From Lineus longissimus (lineage: Eukaryota; Nemertea; Pilidiophora; Heteronemertea; Lineidae): a stretch of 64,000 bases of DNA. The notes under the pieces were generated by a model, which was not told the origin of the DNA, did not search any database, and saw nothing but the letters and a program-made list of their open reading frames with translations. Below, one piece after another: positions 10,827-21,450 of this stretch. The translations under genes were made by a program, and so were the position numbers. The stretch covers positions 11,074,937-11,138,936 of the forward strand of contig NC_088313.1 in NCBI RefSeq assembly GCF_910592395.1, written 5' to 3'. Positions within the stretch are counted from its first letter, which is position 1. The number at the start of each line of letters is the position of its first letter.

Positions 10827-11085
10827 TCATATACTGACCAAAGCCCAATTCTCACCATACTATTCCAAATTTGACTAATACCTCTCCACAATAAAGTCAA
10901 AAGCACCAATCATCTCACAGTCCATTTTCCCTGCCATAACCACACTCATCCTGAACTTCAGCCCAACACTCAGCACAAACGACCAAGCTTAGCCTGAATA
11001 GACCCAAGGAATCCAGTACAATTGCCGGCTCTTGTTGAAGATCACACCACCACATCCTTTCATCATAAATCATTAAATGTGTACC
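10827..11085. other. Unclassified spacer after endonuclease relic
   Basis: No coding signal. It may be the 3' tail of the Helentron remnant to the left. I found no stem-loop terminus here before the next element starts at 11086. Confidence 0.3.
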
Positions 11086-12536
11086 TTTTTGGCTCACCGT
11101 CAGGGGAGTCTATATGATAGCCCTGTGTCCGTCGTCGTTGTCCGTATCCTGTGTGGCACGTTTCTCAACCGCTTGTGCTATGTACCTGAAACTTTATATA
11201 CATCATTCTCAAGGTCATATGTACCCTGACACTGAATTTTGCTCCGGTCTGATTCTTGACTTGGCCACCAGGGGGGTAAAACCAAAAACTTAAAAAGTGC
11301 AATATCTCCCTTATTACTGATTTGTTTTTGCTGAAACTTTTATGGTGGGTACCCCTAGCAAGGATACATCACATATCATACGGGTTTTAAATTAGACCTA
11401 CTAGTCAAGGTCACAGAGGTCAAATGGCGTCAATTGGCCATTTGAGACTTGTTTTCAATTTTATTTTTATGGTAGGTACTCAGAGCAAGGATACATCACA
11501 TATCGTACGGGTTTTTGATTTGACCTTATTTTCAAGGTCACAGAGGTCAAATGGTGTGAATTGGTTGTTTGTGTGCAACTATGGCACGTTTCTTAACCAC
11601 TAAAGCTATGAACTTTAAACTTGGTACACATGACCCCCTAGGTCAGATGACCTGTGACACTGATTTTCGGTCCGGTCTGATTCTTAACTTGGCCACCAGG
11701 GGGCCAAAACCCAAAATTTGAATAGTGCCATATCTCGCTTATTACTGATTAGTTTTTGATAAAAATTTTATGGTAGATACTCTTAGCAAGGATACATCAC
11801 ATATGATACGGGTTTTTGATTTGACTTACTTGTCAAGGTCACAGAGGTCAAATGGCCATTTGACCATTTGAGTGTAACTGTGGCACGTTTGTTAACCCCT
11901 AAGGCTATGAACTTGAGACTTTGTACAAAGGATCCCCTAGGTCAGCTGGCCTCTGACCCTGAATTTCAGTCCGGTCTGATTCTCAAGTTGGCCACCAGGG
12001 GGCCAAAAGTGAAAACCTAGAAAGTGTGATATCTCGCTTATTAGTGATTCGTTTTCAATAACATTTTTATGGTAGGTTCTCCTAGCAAGGATACATCACA
12101 TATCATATGAGTTTTTGATTTGACCTGCTTTTCAAGGTCACAGAGGTCAAATGGCGTAAATTGGTCGTTTGAGTGTAACTATTGCACGTTTCTTAACCAC
12201 TTAAGCTATGAACTTGAAATCTGGTACACATGACTCCCTACGTCAATGACTCCCTACGTCATGTAACCTCGGACACCGAATTTCGATCTGATCTGGTACT
12301 CAACTTGGCCACCAGGAGGCCAAAACTAAAATAGGTAAAAAGTGCAATATCTCGTTTAATAGTGACTTGTTTTTGATGATATTCTCATGGTACTTACTCC
12401 AAGCAACGATACATCACACGTCATACCGACTTTGTTTTGACCTATATTCTATACATGTGCAATGTTTCTTAACCTGGATAAATTCCAAAGCACCAAATAT
12501 CTATACGGTGAGCACAATGGCCCCTGGCCGTTTCAT
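11086..12536 (+). mobile_element. Helentron-like element, family 1 copy B
   Basis: 5' end TTTTTGGCTCACCGT at 11086-11100, a short GTCGTC tract, about four internal ~300-bp units each with a TTGGCCACCAGGGGG-type motif and a TCAAGGTCACAGAGGTCA-type motif, and a 3' end ACGGTGAGCACAATGGCC with its stem-loop ending near 12536. Terminal inverted motifs match as in copy A. No coding capacity. Confidence 0.7.
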
Positions 12537-12984
12537 ATTGTCTCAAAAATGAATACAAACTGCTACCTAGTTACGCAGTACATCATATTCTATACTGTGC
12601 ATTCCTTGCTTCAATTGTTCTTCTATCATATTTTTCAACATTTCTCTCCAATCGCAAGCCGAGGATAAATACTCCTTTCAAGATAGCGTAATCACACGCA
12701 ATTCCACAGGTTCATCACATTCATTTGAAATTTCGGCCAATGACAGCATGTTTTACCAAATGTAAATGCGCTGTTTATTTTCAATAGTCACCGAATAGCT
12801 AAGACACATGTAAACCCGTTTTAATTGGCCAGAAAACATCTCTCAGCTTCTCCCACAAATAACGATTCACTTATTCCAACGTCAATAACATGTGCACGCG
12901 GAAAACAATATGACCAACTCCACTTTTTCAAGACAAACCACACCATCCCACAACTATTGCATGATTAACCCCTCACAATGACAA

Positions 12985-13051
12985 GTTCTTCCTCAAACCC
13001 TCCCTTTCCATATCGACAGGTGAGCACAATGGCCCTGGCCATTTCATTAAT
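12985..13051 (+). mobile_element. Isolated family 1-type 3' end
   Basis: CAGGTGAGCACAATGGCC at 13018-13035 plus TGGCCATTTCATT matches the conserved 3' terminus and stem-loop of family 1. The flanking sequence 12537-12984 shows no 5' end or internal units, so this is either a highly diverged element or a truncated one. Confidence 0.5.
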
Positions 13052-13261
13052 CAATTGAAGCCAGAGGTTTTCTTTTGGTACCCGTAGTTTTATAATTTTC
13101 AGAAAATTATTGAAGTGGTGGTTGGTATTTTAGGCCAAATAATTTCGACATTTTGGCAGTAACTTTGTGTTGGATCCCCATCAATTATTATATCTGAACT
13201 TAGTTTCAAATAACCTACACAATTATCATTTCGGTGATATATAACGCATGCATGTAATAAT

Positions 13262-13425
13262 TGATTAATCTGCCTAACACCCGCAACAGCTCCACCGTCA
13301 GCGAGTTCAAAAGAAGATTAAAAACCAAACTATTTGAACAGTGTTTTTGTTAAGCGCAGCTGAGCAATTTTTCTAATTGGATTTTGCGCTATATAAATGC
13401 TATTTGTATGTATGTATGTATGTAA
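13262..13425 (+). pseudogene. L2/CR1-type LINE 3' end
   Basis: The frame NLPNTRNSSTVSEFKRRLKT KLFEQ ends at a stop at 13350-13352 and is followed by GCGCTATATAAATGC and a TGTA microsatellite tail (13402-13425). SEFKRRLKTxLF plus a GCGCTATATAAA 3' UTR and a simple-repeat tail is the usual terminus of L2/CR1-like LINEs. It is a severely 5'-truncated insertion. Confidence 0.65.
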
Positions 13426-13988
13426 ACGCGCAATTAAAACGGCGAAAGATCTTGATAACCACAGAGGTAGGGCCCGGAGAAAAAAAGGTAGCGCCCGGAG
13501 GTTGAATCGGGATTTTTATGCACTTTTAACTGTATATACATATGTTGTTTAGATGTATTTCTAACAGTTCTGTAACTTTGATGACCAAGCTTGCAGCCAA
13601 AGTTGGTAAAATTGATGCTTGTTTATGGACTGCGCTAGTAACCGGAGAATTCGCCGTCGGCCATTTTGGCTACGGTCCCTGAGTTGTTGTGGTTGGCAAT
13701 TTTGCGATAAATCTCGCCATTTATGTTTCTTTTCTCCCTGTCTGGTCATTGGCCGTGACAACAATTATTTTGAAAGTCACATTATGACATCGTAGTATGA
13801 ATATCACTGCAGTTTTGTTACGCAGCAATGCTCATGTTTTTGGTTTGCAATTCTGTACTGTCTGTACACTGCGCTGTGCATGGCTGTGCTGTAGGCTGTA
13901 AAAAAGACAAAAACGATAGCCTAGCCCTATAGGCCTATAGGCTTAGAGTATAACTCAACAGGCCCTGATGATTCATTTGATGGACACC
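13426..13988. other. Unclassified sequence
   Basis: No motif or repeat pairing recognised. The open frame on the minus strand at 13561-13764 has no family features. Confidence 0.3.
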
Positions 13989-15078
13989 TTATTGGCTCAC
14001 CGTTAGGGGGAGTCTATACGATAGCCCTGTGTCCATCGTCGTCCGTATCCTGTGTGGCACGCTCTTAACCGCTTGTGCTATGAACTTGAAACTTTGTACA
14101 CATGACCCCCTAGGTCAGAGGTACTCTGACACTGAATTTCGGTCCGGTCTGGTTCATGACTTGGCCACCAGGGGGCTAAAACTTAAAACATAAAAAGTGT
14201 GATATGTCTCTAATCAATGATCCGTTTTCAATAAAAATTTTATGGTAGGTACTCCTAGCAAGGATACATCACATATCATACAGGTTTTTGATTTGACCTA
14301 CTTTTCAAGGTCACAGAGGTCAAATGGTGTAAATTGGCCGTCAGGATGTAACGATGGCACGTTTCTAAACTGCAATGACTATTGATCCCAAATTTGGTAC
14401 ACATTTACTCCCTAGTCAGGTGATCTCAGGGACCGAAGTTTGGTCCAATATGAATCACCACTTGACCACCAGGGGGCAAAATCCAAAAACCTTAAAAATG
14501 TGATTATTCCTTAACTTCTTGCCCAATTGCCACCAATTTGATATCATGGGTACATCTAACCACCATACAGTATATGTCACACAGGTTTTTAATTTGACCT
14601 TCTTGTCAAGGTCACAGAGGTCAAATGGCGTAAATTGGCCGTCAGGCCGTAACTATGGCACATTTCTTAACTGCAATGACTATTGATCACAAATTAAGTA
14701 CACATGTACCCCTTGGTCAGGTGATCTCAGGTACTGAAGTTTGGTGCGATCTAATTTGCCGTTTGGCCTCCAGGGAAGGGGCCAAATCCTAAATTCTTCA
14801 AAATGCCATTATTCCTAGTAATTACTTGCCCGATTGGCACCAATTTTATATCATAGGTACATCTAATTCTAACAACCATTCAATGTGTCACCCGGGTCTT
14901 CTTTGATTTGACCTACTTTTCAAGGTCACAGAGGTCAAATGTACTGTAAATTGGCCATTTTGGGGAAATTGTAATTGCTTGGACCTACATCAAACCTAAC
15001 ACTTCATGACACAATACCATGCTCTTTATCCATCTTTCCTCCACATGAGGTGAGCACAATGGCCCTGGCCATTTCATT
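13989..15078 (+). mobile_element. Helentron-like element, family 1 copy C
   Basis: Starts TTGGCTCACCGTTAGGGGG, has a short CGTC tract and three internal units, and ends GAGGTGAGCACAATGGCC with stem-loop AATGGCC-CT-GGCCATT and TTTCATTT near 15078. Here the 5' motif CACCGT does not pair with the 3' GAGGTG, unlike copies A, B and F, so this copy may be chimeric between two subfamilies. Its last two units are nearly identical to those in copy F. Confidence 0.65.
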
Positions 15079-15626
15079 TGATAGTACCTCATCATTAGGT
15101 CCAATAGATCCTGTTCTCTCACTTGTTGTAGACGATAGACAATTTTCAAAATGTAGTGCACCACTCGCTCATCTTTAAGCCCAGCTCTCGGCTCACATCA
15201 TGTGGGTACGGTTGGCTGTTGAGTGTTATGGTTCAGTCTGTGAGACTAATTTAAAGAGGTTACACTTTTATTTTGAATTGGAAAACAGCCCACAGGACTG
15301 ACTTTTCACTGAGTAAAAAAAGTGTGCCCTTCGAAGGTAAAGTCTCTTTCTGGATTTGCTTCCATAGATGCCTTGTTCAGGATATCATCTGACAAATGCC
15401 TGATCAAGCACAGACTGTATCCGGTGGTGTACATTTCCCCGTCTATGTCACCCTTTTTTATTCAGTCAGTGTTAATTTCTCTTCTCTTTTTTTACTGATT
15501 AACTGTTGTTGGTTATTGCAAGAGGAGTTGTTGTCACATTTCAAATCCAGTAAAGCACTTGCTGTTCCCACATCAGAGTAAGGTGTGCTTACTCGTTTTA
15601 CTGCTTTCCATTCCCGGAGAGCATTA
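15079..15626. other. Unclassified sequence
   Basis: No recognisable gene or element boundary. Confidence 0.3.
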
Positions 15627-15726
15627 TCAAATATCTGCCGCAAGGCAACAAATATCTGCCGCAAGGCATCAAATATCTGCCGAAAGGCTTCAAATATCTG
15701 CCGAAAGGCATCAAATATCTGCCGCA
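15627..15726 (+). repeat. 21-bp tandem repeat, five copies
   Basis: AAATATCTGCCGCAAGGCATC-like units of 21 bp repeat about five times with 1-2 changes each. The period is a multiple of three, so a 7-residue pattern (NICRKAS) appears in one frame, but no gene context supports translation. Confidence 0.8.
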
Positions 15727-15739
15727 CCAATAAAGTTCA

Positions 15740-15900
15740 TTTTGTTAACCAACTCTTTATCTTCTTTTCTTCACATACAAAAAAGACCATCACAAACATT
15801 TGGCTGCATCCACTTCATCAATGTCCAGACAACAGTCGGTTCATTTGACCATTGTAAAGCACCAGGCCCCACCTCACCTCATATGTTCCTAAAACCACCA
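15740..15900 (+). pseudogene. Possible LINE RT linker relic
   Basis: A frame reading DHCKAPGPTSPHMFLKPP resembles the KAPGPD block that opens LINE reverse transcriptases, with the aspartate changed. It is short and unsupported by other motifs. Confidence 0.25.
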
Positions 15901-15916
15901 AGTGGCCTTTTCATTA

Positions 15917-16668
15917 ATGCGATGTTTTCGATGATATTTTCAAGGAAGGAACTCTAAGCAAGGCTACAAAACAAGTCTTATGAGTTTTTGATTCAACATA
16001 CTTTTTAAGGTGACTGAGGTGAAATGGCATAAATTGGCCGTTTGAGTTTAAAAACGGCACGTTTCTTAACCGCTCAAGCTGACAACTTAAAACTTGGTAC
16101 ATATGACACTCTAGGTCAGATAACCTCCGGCTCTGACACTGAATTTTCGGTCCTGTATGATTCTCGACTTGGTCACCAGGAGGCCAACACAGAAAAGGTA
16201 GAAAGTGCAATATCTTGCTTATTATTGACTGGTTTTCAATAATATTTTTGGTAGGTTTTCCAAGCAAGGATACATCACCTGTCATACTGATTATAATTTG
16301 ACCTACTTTTCAAGGTGACAGAGGTCAAATGGTGTAAATTGGTTGTTAGGCTATAGTATGGCACTTTCTTAAAAGCAGTGACCATTGGTCTCAAATTTGG
16401 CACACATGTACGGTATCTATTGTCAGGCGATCTCAAGGGCATAAGTTTGATTCGGTTTGATTCTCTGCTTGCCCAGCAGGGGCCCAAATCTGAAAACCTT
16501 AAAATGTGATTATTGCTTTACTACTTGCCCGACTGCCACCAAACTGAAATGATGGGTACATCTAACCACCAATTACAATATTATAGGTCACTCCATTTGT
16601 CTCCAGAGCATGTTTCTTAACCAGCAAATATCTATACGGTGAGCACAATGGCTTCTAGCCTTTTCACT
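15917..16668 (+). mobile_element. Helentron-like element, family 1 copy D (5' truncated)
   Basis: Begins inside an internal unit (TTTTCGATGATATTTTC), continues through two and a half units and ends ACGGTGAGCACAATGG plus a decayed stem-loop (CTTCTAGCC) near 16668. No 5' terminus is visible. Confidence 0.6.
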
Positions 16669-17040
16669 TTCATTACAGGTTTCTTCAATCAATGGATGGC
16701 CATTACAAATCTTTGGTGCTTAGGCATTTACCACTTAACCTACAATCCTTGGAATCAAGACAAGCAAGTAAGTTATGGTGAACTAAGAATTGTCTTCATC
16801 AAACAGTTGATTAGTCAAATCTATGTTTTTAGTGCTTGATATAGTAATACCATATCCTTTCCCCTGTCTTGCATTTGCGAATTGGTCTCGAAAGCCAGCC
16901 TTCTTTACAAGAATGAGGCAGGCCTTCCAATATTCCAATCTAGCCTCTGGCCACTGTCCTGCGAATTGAGGAAGTTTTACAACTTTGGTTTGAATAAATG
17001 TGCTAATGGTTCCCCGTAACGGTTAGTCTATACAATACGA
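16669..17040. other. Unclassified sequence
   Basis: No recognisable gene or element. Confidence 0.3.
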
Positions 17041-17870
17041 GTAGGGCAGTGTATGTCAGGCTGGCCCAAATTATATGTCTGTTTTCAGTAACCCTACCAA
17101 AGCTTTTCAAGTAGGGTAGGTAAGTAGGCAAATATTTTGTTCACAAATCTCTTGGAGGATGAAAGTACAGTATAACCTCACCTCGGCCAGGCGGACTCCC
17201 TGTATTACGGGCATGTTCGTTCAGTCCCAATTTTTGTCTAAGTTATTTCCTTTAACCAAAACCTCTGTACTGTGGACACCTCTCTACTTGAAATTACGGA
17301 CATAGCCATGGTGACTTTTTGGTCCAATCACCTCGCAATTACGGACATTAAAAAAAAGGCCTTTCCGTGTTCACATAGGTCGTCGATTACACCTAACATA
17401 TGTGAAGTTTTCGTAATTAATGAACACAATTAGACACTGTATGTCAGGCTCGCCCAAATTATGTGTCTGTTTGCAGTAACCCTACCCAAGCTTTTCAAGT
17501 AGGGTAGGTAATAGGCAAATATTTTTTATTCACAAATCTCTTGTAGGATGAAAATACAGTATAACCTCCCCTTACAGATGCCTTTGCCAGGCGCACTCCC
17601 TGTATTACGGACATGTTTGTTCAGTCCCATTTTTTTCTTAGTTATTTCCTTCAACCAAAACCTCTGTAGGGCCGACACCTCTACTTGAAATTACGGACAT
17701 GGCCAGGGAGACTTTTTGGTCCAATCACCTAGCAATTACAGATAGTAAACAAAAACAATGGCCTTTTGTGTTCACTTAGGTAGTCGATTAGACCTAACAG
17801 GTGTGAAGTTTGCGTAATTAATGAACATAATAAGACACTGTTTTAAGTTAATTAGAGGGTGGAGTGATTC
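17041..17870. repeat. Tandem duplication of ~400 bp
   Basis: Two consecutive units, about 17041-17450 and 17447-17870, share CCCAAATTATRTGTCTG, AGTAACCCTACC, the GTAGGGTAGGTA tract and CTCCCTGTATTACGG blocks in the same order. A third partial unit lies at about 18380-18450. Confidence 0.7.
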
Positions 17871-18354
17871 AATATCCGTTGCTCTCCTAATTAAAACCAA
17901 ATGTTTCGTTTAATTATCTTCCCTGTGCATCACAATGCCAAGGTACTGTATATTGTAACATTAATTGCAGTCAATTGAGTTGTTTTTCCCCTTGTGCTCT
18001 AAGCTTGATGTGTAGTAGCTCAATCAAATGCTTTTAAACAACTAATTTATGATGTACGCTGTCTATGTAGTATGTAGCATACGAACACAACCTGCTTATA
18101 TCAATGTTGGCAAATTAATATTTTTTACTTCCAATAGAAATGCTATAAGGTATTACAATATAGTAATTTCGATTACGCATGTAAATGGTATCAAATTATT
18201 TAAAGTAGTTGATAATTAAAACTACATGTAAATGGAATATAGGCTTCACATAGGCTTCACGACCCCCATGTTCATACGTCACATGAATCCACTTTTTGGA
18301 CAATTATGGCAAAACCTCCCTATTAAGGACATCTCGGATAGAGAGGTTGTACTG
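17168..18354. mobile_element. pogo/Tigger-type MITE with duplicated left end
   Basis: The right end reads (reverse complement) CAGTACAACCTCTCTATC and is followed by TA at 18355-18356. A matching left end CAGTATAACCTC preceded by TA occurs twice, at 17168 and 17557, because the left part lies in the tandem duplication. CAGTAYAACCTC with TA flanks is typical of Tigger-like elements. No transposase is seen. Confidence 0.6.
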
Positions 18355-18743
18355 TATATGTGTTTGGACTATTTCCGGCAGAAATTAATGTCTGCTTACA
18401 GTAACCCTACCCAAGCTTTTAGGGTAGTAGTAGGGTAGGTAGGTAGGCAAATATTTTGCCTTTCAATATATTTTGAGAGCACAGCAGTTGATACATAGTA
18501 GATCTCATTTCTGATATTGGCAAATTACGATATGCATCAGCTGAGCACTTGGAATATGAGACAGACCAAGGCCAAGAGGTCAAAATGAGGCTTGTAAATG
18601 TGAACAGAGATGTACAGCATGCATTGTGTACACTACAGTGACATTAATGAAGCTGTCATCAAAATATTTTCATTGAAAATTCTTAAAATAATTGGACCGG
18701 CCCTTTTCAACCCACAGGTAGGCAGTTTTTGCCCCTCAGCCCA

Positions 18744-19150
18744 GTGACTAGAGGAAGGTTCCTTTCGAAAACGGGCTTGTTCTGATTATCAATATGGCCA
18801 CCAGGGCAGCGTGTTTGAAATTGGTTTCCGTCAATATCGAGGAGAACCGTTCGTCTGATCAAATTCATTTTTGGTATGTACGTTGGGGGTGACTAGAGGA
18901 AGGTTCCTTTCAAAAACCGGCTCGTTCTGATTCTCAATATGGACACCAGGGCGGTGTGCAGCGTTGAGGGTGACTAGAGGAAGGTTCCTTTCGAAAACGG
19001 GCTCGTTCCGATTATCAATATGGCCACCAGGGCGGCGTGCTTGAAATCGGTTTCCGTCAATTTCGAGGAGAACCGTTCGTCCGATCAAATTCATTTTTGG
19101 TATGTACGTTGGGGTGACTAGAGGAAGGTTCCTTTCGAAAACCGGCTCAA
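18744..19150. repeat. Minisatellite, ~147-bp and ~78-bp units
   Basis: TGACTAGAGGAAGGTTCC starts a unit at about 18746, 18891, 18971 and 19116. Units hold ATGGCCACCAGGGCGGCG and CGAGGAGAACCGTTCGTC; one is shortened to about 78 bp by loss of the second half. Confidence 0.8.
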
Positions 19151-20300
19151 AATAGGTTTCCACAATTTTAATTTCCATATGCAAACTAGCCTCTCCACCA
19201 AGCCAACTTCACCATTATCGATCACCTTCAACTTTAATAGGCTGAGGGATTATGCTCGCTTTGCGATGCTATTTTCTTTCTCTCTATTTTTCTAATACGT
19301 GTTGCTCAGTATTGAGAGTAAAATATAGGTATATATTTCGAAGGGCTGGATGCTACGCATGAAAAATAAAAATATGTTTTTATCGGATCTATTATCGATT
19401 CAACGAATAAAATTCTGAATAAAATAGAAGTGAAACAAAACTTGCCGTTGTTTATTATGAATTTAGAGTATGAATTTTGGAAGTAAAGGCTGATTGATAC
19501 ACGGCTTCAGAAGGGACAGAACCTCATGCGCGGGCCGGACGTCGGTTTGTCTTTCGTGAAGAAGGTGAGTAAGATTCTTTTTTTCGGTTGCTAAAATGGT
19601 GTTGTTGCCTGTAAATTGGGATTGTATCTAATAAGTGAAGTGTCAGTGTCATGGAGGTGCTGTCATTTGTTTATTTTCAACATTTTGATGCCGAAAACAG
19701 CGTGTTGTTTACATTTTCTCTTGATTTGCGAGGTACAATTGGCCATGACAACTGTTATTTGAAAAGTCATGGTATAGAATGATTCCCGTAGCTTGTTTAC
19801 ATAGGAAGTGTTACCGTTTTTGGCTTTCTGTCTCGTTAAATTTGCTCAGTCATTGAGTCGAAGTCGAAGATCAAAACACACATGAACGCCATAGTACATT
19901 TTATACACAAAACGGTGTTGCAAAAAATTCTTCCCAATCATCAGAATGAAATAATCGTAATACTTCACAATTATCTATTACACATAGATATAACAACTAC
20001 AGGAGAATGACTTTGAAATCCAGACAAAACTTTGTTATAAGAATAGCCTCTTTGTATTTATAAACATCAGCGATGTAATCAAAACAAACCCTAATGCTTG
20101 ATAGATGCACAAACATGGCGGACCGCTTCACAAGAAGTTGACGTTTTCTCATGTTTCTTGTCAAAATAACAATGATATCGTAGACCTTTGATAGTGACGC
20201 TGGTCAGAGTACACAAATAATAGCAACGAAGTAGTCTGCTGGAATTGCGAGGTATTTTTAACGAACAATAAAACTGCCATTCTCAGTCTATGCTAATACG
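19151..20300. other. Unclassified sequence
   Basis: No convincing exon or transposon end. A GGTGAGTAAG donor-like string at 19564 is isolated. Confidence 0.3.
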
Positions 20301-21200
20301 CAGGGCTTCGTACTTGTACGTAATTTGCGTATTTTATACGTAGACAGAATTGGTTTCTACGCTCTACGTTTTTTCTCCATGTTTGTACGTAATTATTTTT
20401 CCTCAAAATACGCTAAATAAATGTCAGAATACGTTTCTATAAAGTGTGTTCTACGCGTTTTTTTTGTGATTTGTACATAACCCACCCCGTGCCCCCCACT
20501 CTTTTGATTCAGCCCCCTCCCTCCGACCCTTACAAGTAATGCCGACCTGCCGGAGTTTCCTGTGCCCGCGTGCTTTCTCCATGGTTACTCCATGTACTCA
20601 GCCTCATTTGGCGCGCTCCGAACTTCACTGACTGACCGCCGAACAATCCCGAGTCCGCCATTATCGCCGAGCGCGGTATTCGCAGCAATGTGACAGGTAC
20701 GCAGTCACCGATAATCTGGATTTCCCGATTTCTAAATGGAATCATGCCATCCATAACACCCCAGGTCAAGTGCATATTATGTGCAGAAGCGAATATCAGT
20801 CAAGATTCTTTTTTTACAGCATGATGTTTGAAAATTCTTGGCTTGAATGGCACCATGTTGAACGCTTGAGCGTATGTCAGTGATCCTGTGGCGTGTGCTA
20901 TGTAGGCCTACATGCATTGACATAAACATGCTTCTTGGTTTCAAATGTTTTCCGTGGGGATGATTCCTTCTTGATTTTACATGAATCTCAAAACTATGAT
21001 CTGCTTATTGTAGTGATGTACAAGGATTAAATTTTGATAATAAACTGTTGAAATTAGTACATCACATTGTTGTTTATTTCTACACATTTTGTTAGTAATC
21101 TTACACATAAAATTACTTATGTCTACACAATTTTTAGGGAAAATACACACATTTTTTGGAAATCTTACACACAATTTTTTTTTTAGGGTAAGCAGCCCTG
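20301..21200. mobile_element. hAT-like MITE
   Basis: Ends are CAGGGCTTCG on the left and CAGGGCTGCT (reverse complement) on the right, and both are bordered by TAATACG (20294-20300 and 21201-21207). CAGGG ends with a 7-8 bp duplication fit hAT. The interior has only short, motif-free frames and runs of ACG/TACGT-rich sequence near 20310-20460. Confidence 0.5.
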
Positions 21201-21450
21201 TAATACGCCATACGGAAAACCGTGAGGAACTGCATGAGCTGGGCCTACATTTTTACCATACATGACATTTACATACCCGATACCGGTACATGAACAAATG
21301 CAATACACTGCAACATATGTGCAGGGAAGTTAAGTATGCATTGCAAGCCATGTGTCCAAACTCTACCAAGGTGAGCGTTAGTAAATAAGGGTGAACTTTT
21401 TCAAATTTATTAACTTTATTTTACCCCCCCCCCCCCCACCAGTTCACTAG

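Noticed and set aside
21424-21437. Poly-C tract as an element tail
   Set aside because: A homopolymer just before a family 2 element; no retroposon body ends there.
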